Shown piece after piece: positions 21,349 through 29,954 of a stretch of 64,000 nucleotides of DNA. Below the pieces are notes generated by a model. The model was given only the letters and a program-made list of their open reading frames with translations. It searched no databases and was not told the origin of the DNA. The first letter of the stretch is position 1. The number at the start of each line of letters is the position of its first letter. The position numbers and the translations under genes were made by a program. Source of the DNA: Sphingobacterium cellulitidis (GTDB lineage: Bacteria > Bacteroidota > Bacteroidia > Sphingobacteriales > Sphingobacteriaceae); assembly GCA_002245855.1 (NCBI GenBank), contig NOUX01000001.1, positions 434,001 through 498,000 of the forward strand, written 5' to 3'.

Positions 21349-22365
21349 CTATTTCAACCCTTCATATAAGGCTTTGCTCAAGGTCAGATTCGCATCATCG
21401 CCTTTAAATTCCCAATACATCGCACCCAATATTCCCTGGGATTTGATATAGGCAGCTTTTTCACGAATGGATTTCTCATTTTCAAAAGTCAACACTAGTG
21501 TTCCTGTGCTATCCACCAAATAGGGGACCTTGGATTGATCATCCCATTTCTCCTCAAACTGAGTCAGCTTAGGCACATCCTTGAACAATACGAAATCACT
21601 AACTTGTTTCTTATCTCCTCTTCCATAAAATGGAATTCCCATCACCAACTTTTTCTTAGGTACTCCTGCATCCATATGTGCTTGCAATGCCCCCACAAGG
21701 GTAATCCTTCCAGCCAACTCGGAATCATAAAGACTATTATGTTGCAATGGAGGTTTCGAAACATCATACATCATGATATTCACAAAATCTATATCCTTAT
21801 CGATCGCCTTAAAGTCAATAAACCTTCCATCTGCAATGGTAGCAAGGGTCAATAGTTTCTTTTTCCCTATCGCCTTCCGAATGTCATTCATCAGCAAGGT
21901 AAAGTTCTTGGTATCATCTGGAGAAGATGAAATTCCAGCTTCATTGCTGGTTGGGTATTCCCAATCTATATCAATCCCATCCAGGTTAAACTCCTTCACA
22001 ATTTTTTGGCAATCACGCGCAAAGCCCAATCGATTATTGGCATCTGCTGCCATTTCGCTAAATCTACCCGAAGTCCATCCTCCAATAGATAAAAGTATTT
22101 TCAAATCTGGACTTTGTTTCTTCAATGCAACTACTTCTTTCAAACGCTCAGGGTTATCCACAATTACTCCATCAAAAGTTTTGTTAACATGTCCAAAAGC
22201 ATAATTGATATGACTAATCAGGCTCGGATCCGGAAGGGGTCCTTTCCCTGAAGTGACATAGGCAATAATAACAGGTTTCTTATTTTTTGCAAACAGGCTA
22301 ATTGGAACTGCAAGCAATAAAATCAAACCCAGGAACAAAAGCTGATTAATGTGATTTCTTTTCAT
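21349..22365 (-). CDS. Secreted glycoside hydrolase family 18 protein (chitinase-like)
   Basis: A 338-aa TIM-barrel protein with an N-terminal hydrophobic signal (LLFLGLILLLAVPISLFA). The GH18 catalytic motif DxxDxDxE is intact as LDGIDIDWEYP (about residues 130-140), with the upstream barrel motif LKILLSIGGW and downstream VNIMMYDV and MYWEFKGDD. The enzyme class uses substrate-assisted catalysis on N-acetylglucosaminides (chitin or related glycans). Length indicates a lone catalytic domain without a chitin-binding module. It lies seven bases downstream of the COG4299 acyltransferase-like gene, suggesting one operon. Confidence 0.9.
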   Translation of the reverse strand: MKRNHINQLLFLGLILLLAVPISLFAKNKKPVIIAYVTSGKGPLPDPSLISHINYAFGHVNKTFDGVIVDNPERLKEVVALKKQSPDLKILLSIGGWTSGRFSEMAADANNRLGFARDCQKIVKEFNLDGIDIDWEYPTSNEAGISSSPDDTKNFTLLMNDIRKAIGKKKLLTLATIADGRFIDFKAIDKDIDFVNIMMYDVSKPPLQHNSLYDSELAGRITLVGALQAHMDAGVPKKKLVMGIPFYGRGDKKQVSDFVLFKDVPKLTQFEEKWDDQSKVPYLVDSTGTLVLTFENEKSIREKAAYIKSQGILGAMYWEFKGDDANLTLSKALYEGLK

Positions 22366-22372
22366 ATTATTA

Positions 22373-23596
22373 TTAGAGTTTAAGTTTAATACCTATACGG
22401 TTCAATAGGATTCCAAACCAGAGCATGAGATATGCCCAGACCAAAGAACCTAGTACCGCCAACCACATATGGTCCATCTGTTTATAGAAAAACAATGGAA
22501 TTCCCAAGCCCCAAACTAGAAAATAGATGAGATCAGGTGCCAAGTAGGTGGTCAATGAATTCTGTCCTGCAGATTCAAAAAGCTTGCTGAATTTTGTATT
22601 CCCTCGTACATCAATCAGATAATATATCAGGACAAATAGTATAATGCTGATTCCATTACACAAGAGCCCCCAAGAAGGGGTAGCTAGAATTTTGGAAACT
22701 ATAAACCACTGATGGAAGATCAATCCCAATATCAAACTGACCAATCCATATAAGGTTAAATAAATAGCCAATTTCCTCCAATCCGCTGAATACTTTTTAA
22801 CAATGAGGGTTGCTGCCAATCCTGAAAGCACAATCATCGGTACATTGCCATGCAGTACCACATCAAAGAATTCTTGGAAAGGAATAATATTCGGTATCCA
22901 TCCATTCAGGGAGGAAACATTCAGCAATAAAAAGAATATTATGGCCAAAAAGGCTGCCCATAGTTTGTCCTTTAGGAGGAGGTAAACTGATCCGGCAACC
23001 AAGTATCCCCAGCCGATTTGTCCTAAGATACCCCACCAGCTTTTTTCAAACCAACCCACTGATTCTGCAGTACCGGACCTAAACAAATAGGCCAAAATGA
23101 CCAAGCCAATGATTCCAATCCATTTGAGGCTGATAAATAAATTACGATGTTTATCCTTGGGGTAATTATTCCAGATGAGAAATATACAGACATAGACCAA
23201 GCCCAACCAAAGTAATTTATTCATCCCTGTCAACTCCGGATTTAAGCTGGCAGAATTCACCACCAAAAGCCCGATTATGATCAAGCTAATGGACCTACTA
23301 ATGATATGAAACCAGATTTGCCAGGTTGGCTCGCCTATTTTGCGTCTCGCAGCTACCGCGTATGGAATTGCCATTCCAACCATAAACAGGAATCCCGGAA
23401 AAACCCAATCCGCCAACCCCATTCCATCCACTTGTGCTTCGGTATGCAACATCCACTTTGGAACACCAGGCATATAGAGGTCATTCACGAACAACATCAG
23501 AAACAAGGTCAAGCCTCGCATGATATCAATTGCGCGAACACGAATTTTCTTTGGAGCCGTTAAATTAGGCAAGTTGGTTTCAGGATGTAACATCAT
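22373..23596 (-). CDS. DUF5009/COG4299 membrane protein (heparan-glucosaminide N-acetyltransferase-like)
   Basis: A 407-aa polytopic membrane protein with about ten hydrophobic segments. The N-terminal signature RAIDIMRGLTLFLMLFVND, then LADWVFPGFLFMVGMAIPYA, is typical of the DUF5009/COG4299 family, which includes lysosomal HGSNAT. Members are thought to move acetyl groups across a membrane onto amino sugars. Here it heads the three-gene block with the GH18 and FG-GAP genes, so a role in modifying or using N-acetylglucosamine-containing glycans is a reasonable inference, not proven. Two adjacent ATG codons (23596 and 23593) could start it. Confidence 0.82.
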   Translation of the reverse strand: MMLHPETNLPNLTAPKKIRVRAIDIMRGLTLFLMLFVNDLYMPGVPKWMLHTEAQVDGMGLADWVFPGFLFMVGMAIPYAVAARRKIGEPTWQIWFHIISRSISLIIIGLLVVNSASLNPELTGMNKLLWLGLVYVCIFLIWNNYPKDKHRNLFISLKWIGIIGLVILAYLFRSGTAESVGWFEKSWWGILGQIGWGYLVAGSVYLLLKDKLWAAFLAIIFFLLLNVSSLNGWIPNIIPFQEFFDVVLHGNVPMIVLSGLAATLIVKKYSADWRKLAIYLTLYGLVSLILGLIFHQWFIVSKILATPSWGLLCNGISIILFVLIYYLIDVRGNTKFSKLFESAGQNSLTTYLAPDLIYFLVWGLGIPLFFYKQMDHMWLAVLGSLVWAYLMLWFGILLNRIGIKLKL

Positions 23597-23707
23597 TAAT
23601 TCAGGTGATTCAATTGCTAAATATACAAATTATCAGCATAGAATGAGAGCCATTGGGAGGCGCTGAATGTTTCCCAGGACAATAGGGTTAAAAATTTATG
23701 AAAAGCA

Positions 23708-23737
23708 AAAAGCCTTATCCAGATGGATAAGGCTTTT
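23708..23737 (-). terminator. Terminator after nusG
   Basis: A 13-bp stem (AAAAGCCTTATCC with its complement) around a 4-nt loop is followed on the minus strand by a T-rich tail. It separates nusG from the inserted three-gene block and from rplK. Confidence 0.85.
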
Positions 23738-23788
23738 GTTATCTTTATTTATATTGTCAGTATTTAAATACTAACTCCTAAATATCTT

Positions 23789-24334
23789 TTACTCTTTTTC
23801 AACTTGCATGTAGTTCAATTCAAGAGGAGTTTTACGACCGAATACTTTTACCATTACGGTTAATTTTTTCTTGTCTTCATGAACCTCTTCAATTTCACCA
23901 GTAAATCCGTTGAAAGGACCGTCATTTACTTTCACGGTTTCACCTACGTAATAAGGTACGCTGATGGATTCACCTTGTTCTGCCATTTCATCAACCTTAC
24001 CTAAGATACGGTTAACTTCAGCTGGACGTAAAGGGATTGCATTACCTGCTTTATCGCCTAAAAATCCGATAACGCTATTTACGTTTTTGATTGCGTGTTC
24101 GATCTCACCGTCTAATGCCGCTTCGATCAAAACATATCCAGGGTAGTAGTTACGTTCTTTGGCAACTTTCTTGCCATCGCGCATTTGGTAGTATTTCTCC
24201 ATCGGGATTAACACTTGTGTTACCAAATGTTGAATGCCTAAGCGGTTAATTTCAGCTTCCAGGTATTGTTTTACCTTTTTCTCTTTTCCGCTCACAGCAC
24301 GCACAACGTACCACTTTAAACTTTGATCTGCCAT
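23789..24334 (-). CDS. nusG: Transcription termination/antitermination protein NusG
   Basis: A 181-aa NusG with the N-terminal NGN domain (KWYVVRAVSGKEKKVKQYLEAEI, YYPGYVLIEA) and the C-terminal KOW domain (ETVKVNDGPFNGFTGEIEEVHEDKKKLTVMVKVFGRKTPLELN). It binds RNA polymerase and couples elongation to Rho or ribosomes. It lies 21 bases downstream of secE, as in most bacteria. Confidence 0.98.
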   Translation of the reverse strand: MADQSLKWYVVRAVSGKEKKVKQYLEAEINRLGIQHLVTQVLIPMEKYYQMRDGKKVAKERNYYPGYVLIEAALDGEIEHAIKNVNSVIGFLGDKAGNAIPLRPAEVNRILGKVDEMAEQGESISVPYYVGETVKVNDGPFNGFTGEIEEVHEDKKKLTVMVKVFGRKTPLELNYMQVEKE

Positions 24335-24355
24335 AATACTGTTTGGATTAGAAAA

Positions 24356-24550
24356 TTAAGACGCTGTATTGTACAGCAGTTCCATTACATTGCTTGATGC
24401 TTTATCCATTATGAAAATTACCAATGCAATAATAACAGATGCAACAAGTACAATAACCGCATGACTTTGCAGTTGAGCCCAAGTAGGCCAAGTCACTTTC
24501 TCGGTAACCTCTGTATAAGAGTCCTTAATAAAATCAAGTACTTTTGCCAT
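24356..24550 (-). CDS. secE: Preprotein translocase subunit SecE
   Basis: A 64-aa single-span form of SecE. The amphipathic segment FIKDSYTEVTEKVTWPTW precedes one membrane helix (AVIVLVASVIIALVIFIMD). It stabilises SecY in the Sec translocon. The position between tRNA-Trp and nusG is the conserved one. Confidence 0.97.
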   Translation of the reverse strand: MAKVLDFIKDSYTEVTEKVTWPTWAQLQSHAVIVLVASVIIALVIFIMDKASSNVMELLYNTAS

Positions 24551-24574
24551 TTTTTAAGTTTCTATTTTTATTAG

Positions 24575-24645
24575 CACGGGCACCAGGATTCGAACCCAGA
24601 TCAAAGGTTTTGGAGACCTCTATTCTACCATTGAACTATGCCCGT
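24575..24645 (-). tRNA. tRNA-Trp (anticodon CCA)
   Basis: A cloverleaf of 71 nt can be drawn on the minus strand. The acceptor is ACGGGCA/TGCCCGT with discriminator G, followed by the U8-A9 pair, a D-arm with AATGGTAGA, an anticodon loop with CCA and a T-arm with GTTCGAATC. CCA is not encoded. It lies just before secE. Confidence 0.96.
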
Positions 24646-24664
24646 GTAGATTTTTTTGATGTTG

Positions 24665-24672
24665 CAAATATA
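24665..24672 (-). promoter_or_regulatory. Promoter box for tRNA-Trp-secE-nusG
   Basis: The minus strand reads TATATTTG (TAnnTTTG), with TTTG exactly 20 bases upstream as a -33 element, 20 bases ahead of tRNA-Trp. This is one of the best promoter matches in the window. Confidence 0.7.
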
Positions 24673-24956
24673 GGCTTTAGACCCCATTGCAGCAAATATT
24701 ATTTCAATTTATTTCCGATTTTCGAAAGATTTTTTTTGTGGTAAAACCCTTGCTGTGATTCTACCAATTCGATTCCCTGAGCATCAGGAAACAGAAAGAT
24801 TTAAACCTCAGAAAATCAGAAAATTATTCATGCTACCAATTCCGCATGAATTTTTTGCAGGCTATATAACCGAACAAAAAACTGATAATCTTTGAAAAAA
24901 TAAGCTAATTAGCATGAGCCAATTAGCTTATTTCTTATGTAGATAATCTCTAAAGA
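24673..24956. other. Gap between tuf and tRNA-Trp
   Basis: It holds the tuf terminator (24898-24933) at one end and the -33 region of the tRNA-Trp promoter at the other. I see no gene or repeat in the AT-rich middle. Confidence 0.6.
24898..24933 (-). terminator. Terminator after tuf
   Basis: A 13-bp stem (AAATAAGCTAATT with its complement) around a 10-nt loop, followed on the minus strand by a T-run, 24 bases past the tuf stop. Confidence 0.85.
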
Positions 24957-26144
24957 TTATTTTACGATTTCAGTTACCTGACCAGCACCTACTGTACGAC
25001 CACCCTCACGGATAGCGAAACGTAGACCTTTTTCCATTGCGATAGCGTTGATCAATTTAACACTGATAGTTACGTTATCACCTGGCATAACCATTTCAGT
25101 ACCTTCTTCTAGAGTGATTTCTCCAGTCACGTCAGTTGTACGGAAATAGAACTGAGGACGGTATTTGTTAAAGAACGGAGTGTGACGACCACCTTCTGCT
25201 TTTGACAATACGTAAACCTCTGCTTTGAAGTCTGTGTGAGGAGTTACTGAACCTGGTTTACAGATAACCATACCACGACGGATATCAGTTTTCTCAATAC
25301 CACGTAACAATAAACCTACGTTATCACCTGCTTCACCGTAATCTAAGATCTTACGGAACATCTCAACACCTGTTACTGTAGATTTCAAGTTCTCAGCACC
25401 CATACCTAAGATCTCAACTGGATCACCAGAGTTGATTACACCTCTTTCGATACGACCTGTAGCAACTGTACCACGACCAGTGATTGAGAATACGTCCTCG
25501 ATAGGCATCAAGAAAGGAAGATCTGTCAAACGTGGAGGAATTGGAATGTAGTTATCTACCGCGTCCATTAATTCCATGATTGAATCAACCCACTGAGTCT
25601 CACCGTTCAAAGCTCCTAATGCAGAACCTTTGATTACAGGAACGTCATCACCTGGGAATTCGTAGAATGATAATAATTCACGAACTTCCATTTCAACTAA
25701 GTCTAATAACTCAGAGTCATCAACTAAGTCTACTTTGTTCAAGAAAACTACTAACGCAGGAACACCTACCTGACGAGCTAATAGGATGTGCTCGCGAGTT
25801 TGAGGCATAGGACCATCTGTAGCAGCAACTACGATGATAGCTCCATCCATCTGTGCAGCACCCGTTACCATGTTCTTAACGTAATCGGCGTGACCTGGAC
25901 AGTCAACGTGTGCATAGTGACGGTTAGCTGTTTGGTATTCTACGTGTGAAGTGTTAATTGTGATACCACGCTCTTTCTCTTCAGGAGCAGAGTCAATTGA
26001 ATCAAATGAACGAGCCTCTGAAAAACCTTTATCAGCTAAAACTTTAGTGATAGCAGCTGTTGTAGTTGTTTTACCGTGGTCAACGTGACCGATAGTACCA
26101 ATGTTTAAGTGCGGTTTACTACGGTCAAATTTCTCTTTTGCCAT
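24957..26144 (-). CDS. tuf: Elongation factor Tu
   Basis: A 395-aa translation GTPase that delivers aminoacyl-tRNA to the ribosome. G-domain motifs are GHVDHGKTT (P-loop), [12 protein letters not shown] (switch I), DCPGHADY (switch II) and NKVD. Domains II and III follow, with [14 protein letters not shown] and the C-terminal [14 protein letters not shown]. It lies between tRNA-Thr(GGT) and tRNA-Trp, the tufB arrangement. Confidence 0.99.
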   Translation of the reverse strand: MAKEKFDRSKPHLNIGTIGHVDHGKTTTTAAITKVLADKGFSEARSFDSIDSAPEEKERGITINTSHVEYQTANRHYAHVDCPGHADYVKNMVTGAAQMDGAIIVVAATDGPMPQTREHILLARQVGVPALVVFLNKVDLVDDSELLDLVEMEVRELLSFYEFPGDDVPVIKGSALGALNGETQWVDSIMELMDAVDNYIPIPPRLTDLPFLMPIEDVFSITGRGTVATGRIERGVINSGDPVEILGMGAENLKSTVTGVEMFRKILDYGEAGDNVGLLLRGIEKTDIRRGMVICKPGSVTPHTDFKAEVYVLSKAEGGRHTPFFNKYRPQFYFRTTDVTGEITLEEGTEMVMPGDNVTISVKLINAIAMEKGLRFAIREGGRTVGAGQVTEIVK

Positions 26145-26191
26145 GTTTATGCGAATTAGTAATTATAAAATATTTCTTTTAATTAATCTTA

Positions 26192-26199
26192 CAAAGTTA
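26192..26199 (-). promoter_or_regulatory. Promoter box for tuf
   Basis: The minus strand reads TAACTTTG (TAnnTTTG), 47 bases ahead of tuf. A TTTG lies 20 bases upstream, inside the 3' acceptor end of tRNA-Thr(GGT), so tuf may have its own promoter overlapping that tRNA. Confidence 0.5.
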
Positions 26200-26216
26200 C
26201 AAAACTTATGTATTCG

Positions 26217-26288
<72 letters not shown>

Positions 26289-26379
26289 TTACAAAAAGCT
26301 TATTTACAGATATAAGCCTCTACCCTTTTTAAAAATAAATGTTTAAGAAGACAGAGACTTAGATTTGTTTTATAAATTG

Positions 26380-26452
26380 AGCGGAAGACGAGGTTCGAAC
26401 TCGCGACCTATAGCTTGGAAGGCTATCGCTCTACCAACTGAGCTACTTCCGC
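26380..26452 (-). tRNA. tRNA-Gly (anticodon TCC)
   Basis: A 73-nt cloverleaf with acceptor GCGGAAG/CTTCCGC, anticodon stem ATAGC/GCTAT with loop CTTCCAA, and T-arm GTTCGAAC. CCA is not encoded. Confidence 0.96.
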
Positions 26453-26504
26453 TTAAGAGTTTGTCACTCAGGAACCCCGAAAGGATAAGGACAAACTTTT
26501 TTGG

Positions 26505-26585
26505 TGGAGGGAGAAGGATTCGAACCTTCGAAGCCGAAGCAACGGATTTACAGTCCGTCCCATTTGACCGCTCTGGAACCCCTCC
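26505..26585 (-). tRNA. tRNA-Tyr (anticodon GTA)
   Basis: An 81-nt class II tRNA with acceptor GGAGGGG/TCCCTCC, anticodon stem ACGGA/TCCGT with loop CTGTAAA, a long variable arm (TGCTTCGGCTTCGA region) and T-arm GGTTCGAATCC. Bases 26502-26504 read CCA on the minus strand directly after the discriminator A, so CCA may be encoded here, unlike the other tRNAs. Confidence 0.96.
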
Positions 26586-26609
26586 AGACCTACAACTTGC
26601 GTTGTTTTG

Positions 26610-26682
<73 letters not shown>

Positions 26683-26843
26683 ATATTTAATTTAATAAAA
26701 CTTTCTGTTTTAAAGAACGTCTATCCTTGGATAGCGAGTGCAAAAATCTAATATTAATCTGATATTCGCAAGTTTTATTTTTATTTTTTTTTCTACTTAA
26801 AGAACAACATCATTTCAGTACCTATTCTCCCGATTTGATGTTG

Positions 26844-26851
26844 CAAAGATA
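26844..26851 (-). promoter_or_regulatory. Promoter box for the tRNA cluster
   Basis: The minus strand reads TATCTTTG (TAnnTTTG), with a TTTG 18 bases upstream. It lies about 160 bases ahead of tRNA-Thr(TGT). Confidence 0.55.
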
Positions 26852-26959
26852 GCTAACCGCTGAACATATCAAAAATATTTGGTCATTTTTTTTGCTCCTG
26901 AAAACCATATCATTGATATGCAAGTAAATAATTTTCATATCCCATTCAATTCAATACCC

Positions 26960-26967
26960 TATATTTG
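26960..26967 (+). promoter_or_regulatory. Promoter box for the Omp85-like gene
   Basis: TATATTTG (TAnnTTTG) lies 20 bases upstream of the TTG start, leaving a leader of only about 15 bases. Confidence 0.5.
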
Positions 26968-26987
26968 TCCCTTTAACTGCATTTGAT

Positions 26988-28139
26988 TTGAAAAAATATA
27001 CTATACTCTGCGCCATTTTAACTTCCATTACCTGCTTTCCTTCCCAAAGTAATGCCCAAGAAAAGAATGGCATCGTCCAAAAATTCATCCAAAAGTTCGT
27101 CTCCTCCAAGAAAGATTCTTCCCGTTCCGGAAGTTTCGTCGTACTCCCAGCAATAGGATATGCCCAGGAAACAGGTTTCGAATATGGCATCGCAGGGACC
27201 TATAACTTCTATATTGATAAAGAAAATCTTGATAGCAGAACCTCCAATGTAACACTCATTGGAACGCTTACCACCAAAAAACAAAAAAATATCAAGTTAA
27301 CTTCCGACATCTGGACCAAAAACAATGATTACCATATCCTCAGTGAAATGCGATTCAGAGATTGGCCCTTTAACTTCTACGGAATTGGAAATGACACCTG
27401 GAAATCCGATGAAGATTACCTCGATCAAAAACTTTACCGCATCAAATTAGATGGTGAAAAAAGATTCGCCCCTAACTTTTATGCCGGATTGAACTTGAAT
27501 TTCGAGAATTTTCAATTTAATGACATGGAAGCCGGTGGCGTCTTTGAATCCCCGGAAGTATATGGTAAAGAAGGTGGACAATATTTGGCTATCGGGGTTT
27601 CTGCCTTATATGACACCCGAAATAATACCACTTACACTACCAAAGGGTTTTACTCCCGTGCAAAATATAGCGTAGCTCCCAATTTATTTGGAAAAGACAA
27701 CTTTATTGGAAATCAGGTAGAATTAGATCTTCGCGGCTTTTACCCGATTACAAAACAATTGACAGTTGCTGCTCAGGGTTTATATCGTGGTACCTACGGG
27801 AAGAATGTTCCGTTTTACGTTATGCGTGACTTGGGTGGTGATATGACCATGCGTGGCTATTACCTTGGTCGATATAAGGATAAAAATTATCTGACGGCTC
27901 AAGCAGAATTAAGATATAGATTCCACCCAAGAATTGGGATCAATGGATTTCTGGGAACAGGGAGTACCTTCTCCAAACAACATGACTTGCGCTTGGTACC
28001 ATCCTTTGGTGCTGGACTCAGATATTTCTTCAGTTTGGAACATAATAGTAGCATCCGCTTTGATTACGCCTATGGCGAGCAAAGACCCGGCGAAAAAAGA
28101 CAATCTGGATTCTACCTAAGTATTAGTGAAGCTTTTTAA
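26988..28139 (+). CDS. Omp85/BamA-like outer-membrane protein
   Basis: A 383-aa protein of the surface-antigen (D15/Omp85) type. A signal peptide (KKYTILCAILTSITCFPSQSNAQ) is followed by a beta-barrel-like pattern of alternating residues and a final phenylalanine (FYLSISEAF), the usual outer-membrane insertion signal. Segments such as AQAELRYRFHPRIGINGFLGTG and RPGEKRQSGFYLSISEAF resemble the conserved last strands of BamA/TamA barrels. It is short and lacks room for POTRA domains, so it is probably not BamA itself. The start is TTG: no ATG lies in the N-terminal coding region before residue about 28, and the signal peptide begins right after the TTG. Confidence 0.8.
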   Translation: MKKYTILCAILTSITCFPSQSNAQEKNGIVQKFIQKFVSSKKDSSRSGSFVVLPAIGYAQETGFEYGIAGTYNFYIDKENLDSRTSNVTLIGTLTTKKQKNIKLTSDIWTKNNDYHILSEMRFRDWPFNFYGIGNDTWKSDEDYLDQKLYRIKLDGEKRFAPNFYAGLNLNFENFQFNDMEAGGVFESPEVYGKEGGQYLAIGVSALYDTRNNTTYTTKGFYSRAKYSVAPNLFGKDNFIGNQVELDLRGFYPITKQLTVAAQGLYRGTYGKNVPFYVMRDLGGDMTMRGYYLGRYKDKNYLTAQAELRYRFHPRIGINGFLGTGSTFSKQHDLRLVPSFGAGLRYFFSLEHNSSIRFDYAYGEQRPGEKRQSGFYLSISEAF

Positions 28140-28145
28140 TTTTTC

Positions 28146-28607
28146 CTAATTCAGGTACCTCAATAAAAAGTCTTCTTTACGTTGGCCTTCTCTTTTCAAG
28201 ATGATCCCAAAATGAAATAAATTGATGGAAACTGTAACCTCCTTATTGGAGATTAGGGTTTTCCATTTCTTGATTTGCTTATATGGCTCATGGATAATCA
28301 GAATCTTTCCAGAATCAATAAGAAATATTAACTCCTCCTCATCTTGGATAGTTTTTACCCAATAGGCTTCGGAATCGTTTTCCTTTAAATCATCAGTCAA
28401 TTTTTCAATTTCCCAGAAACTCAGGATATTCTTTAGTTTGGAATAATACTTAACCTTAAATCCCTCTGGGAATTTCACGAAATTTTTGCTTTTAAAGGTA
28501 GGATTATAGATCACTTTTTCGGCCAACGCATACACAAATGGAGAATGTGTGCCATGACGACTATTGGAAATCAAAAAATGATAGATATAATTGAAAAGAT
28601 ACCGCAT
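28146..28607 (-). CDS. Shortened methyltransferase-like protein
   Basis: A 153-aa protein. The N-terminus (MRYLFNYIYHFLISNSRHGTHSPFVYALAEKVIY) matches the start of a Bacteroidota class I SAM-methyltransferase family marked by HGxHSPFVY. The C-terminus (VTVSINLFHFGIILKREGQRKEDFLLRYL) matches the family's end. The roughly 100 residues between them that should hold the SAM-binding Rossmann core are missing or collapsed, and no glycine-rich motif I is seen. It may be a degenerate copy or a small protein reusing the ends. I chose the ATG at 28607; 28625 is an alternative. It converges with the Omp85-like gene, with six bases between the stops. The family comparison is from memory. Confidence 0.6.
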   Translation of the reverse strand: MRYLFNYIYHFLISNSRHGTHSPFVYALAEKVIYNPTFKSKNFVKFPEGFKVKYYSKLKNILSFWEIEKLTDDLKENDSEAYWVKTIQDEEELIFLIDSGKILIIHEPYKQIKKWKTLISNKEVTVSINLFHFGIILKREGQRKEDFLLRYLN

Positions 28608-28614
28608 TGCGGCA

Positions 28615-28622
28615 CAAAAATA
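28615..28622 (-). promoter_or_regulatory. Promoter box just before the shortened methyltransferase-like gene
   Basis: The minus strand reads TATTTTTG (TAnnTTTG), only seven bases ahead of the ATG at 28607. If used, the message would be nearly leaderless. Confidence 0.3.
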
Positions 28623-28631
28623 CAAATTGCT

Positions 28632-29951
28632 TCAGAATTGTAGGGTAAAAGTACTTCCTTCACCCTCCTTACTGTCTACAGAAATGTTTCCACCATGCAT
28701 CAACATGATTTGTTTACTCAAGGTCAGACCCACTCCTGTACCGGTTTTCTTGGTGGTAAAGAATGGCGTAAAGATCTGCTCCTGAATCTCTGGAGACATA
28801 CCCCCACCATTGTCCTGAATCTTCAATTGGATAATATCCCGCGTCTCGATAGCAGACAAACTAATATAGGGCTCTTCGACTTCCTTGACAGCCTCAATTG
28901 CATTCAACAATAGGTTTATGATAACCTGCTCCAATAAGTTCAAATCCGCTCTCAAAATCATCCGCGTATTCTTAATGATAATATCAACATCGATATTTTT
29001 CTGAATCAAGGTTGGCTCCAATAATTGATAGATATTCTCGAAAAGCTGAATCACTAAAATCTCTGAAAATTGTGGTTGATCGACTTTATTGATCAAACGA
29101 TAACTCTTGGCAAACTGCAATAAGCCTTCACTCCTACGTTTGATGGTGAAAATACCAAGTTTGAGATCATCAATTTCTTGTTCACCTTCCCAATGTTCCA
29201 AACGATCATGTAAGGTTTCAGCCAATGAGCTAATGGGCCCAATAGAGTTCATGATTTCATGGGTCAGAACCCGAAGTAGTTTATGCCATGCCCTGGTTTC
29301 AGTCTCGTCAATGGCCTCATTGATATTTTGGTAAACGATAATTCTGAAGGATCCATCCTGGGTTTCAAAGCCTGAACTTTGCATGAGCAACTTAATCTTT
29401 CCTTTGCTGGAATGGGCAGTTTCCATTTGATGCTTGCCAACTTTCAACTGCATGGTTTTTTGATAGAGCTCAGGATGACGCTTTTCCATGCCGGAGATAT
29501 TCCCCAAGTGCGGTACCTGAAAAAGATCCTTAAAGGCATCATTTAACCAGATTACCTTGCCTGAATCCGCATCATAAAAGATGATGGCCGTATCCAACAT
29601 ATTGATCACTTTATTCAGATACTGATGTTGAAGCGCTTGATCAATACTGATATTCTTATAAACATCGTTGATCTGGTTAAAAGCCGAATACAGTTTTCCT
29701 TCAGCAGTTTTTTCACTTTTGACAACAAATCTTCTTGTAAAATCGCGGTATTTGACGGCTTCTGAAAACTCGACCATCTGCTTCAAGAGGAAGCGATGTC
29801 TTGAAAACAGGCGGTAAGAAAAGATGAGGAGAAATAAAAAGCCAAGACCTGCATATAGATAGAATCCTTTAAAAATTAAAAATGCGATCCCTATAGCCAA
29901 GACTATAAGCAACAGCATCTTAAAAAAATCTGTTATGGCAAGCCTGTTCAT
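28632..29951 (-). CDS. Membrane sensor histidine kinase (NtrY/AtoS-like)
   Basis: A 439-aa kinase with two close N-terminal membrane helices (about residues 11-47) and almost no periplasmic loop. A HAMP-like linker and a PAS domain (LDTAIIFYDADSGKVIWLNDAF, about residues 120-225) follow. The H-box is LTHEIMNSIGPISSLAETL, with the phospho-accepting His near residue 231. The ATPase domain has N-box NLLLNAIEAV, G1 DNGGGM and FFTTKKTGTGVGLTLSKQIM. It autophosphorylates and passes phosphate to the regulator encoded just upstream (three bases apart). The lack of a periplasmic sensor suggests it senses membrane or cytoplasmic signals. Confidence 0.93.
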   Translation of the reverse strand: MNRLAITDFFKMLLLIVLAIGIAFLIFKGFYLYAGLGFLFLLIFSYRLFSRHRFLLKQMVEFSEAVKYRDFTRRFVVKSEKTAEGKLYSAFNQINDVYKNISIDQALQHQYLNKVINMLDTAIIFYDADSGKVIWLNDAFKDLFQVPHLGNISGMEKRHPELYQKTMQLKVGKHQMETAHSSKGKIKLLMQSSGFETQDGSFRIIVYQNINEAIDETETRAWHKLLRVLTHEIMNSIGPISSLAETLHDRLEHWEGEQEIDDLKLGIFTIKRRSEGLLQFAKSYRLINKVDQPQFSEILVIQLFENIYQLLEPTLIQKNIDVDIIIKNTRMILRADLNLLEQVIINLLLNAIEAVKEVEEPYISLSAIETRDIIQLKIQDNGGGMSPEIQEQIFTPFFTTKKTGTGVGLTLSKQIMLMHGGNISVDSKEGEGSTFTLQF

Positions 29952-29954
29952 TGA

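Larger units (their letters stand above)
26683..26987. other. Divergent intergenic region tRNA cluster / Omp85 gene
   Basis: It holds the minus-strand tRNA-cluster promoter box (26844-26851) and the plus-strand promoter box of the outer-membrane protein gene (26960-26967). No other feature is seen. Confidence 0.6.
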
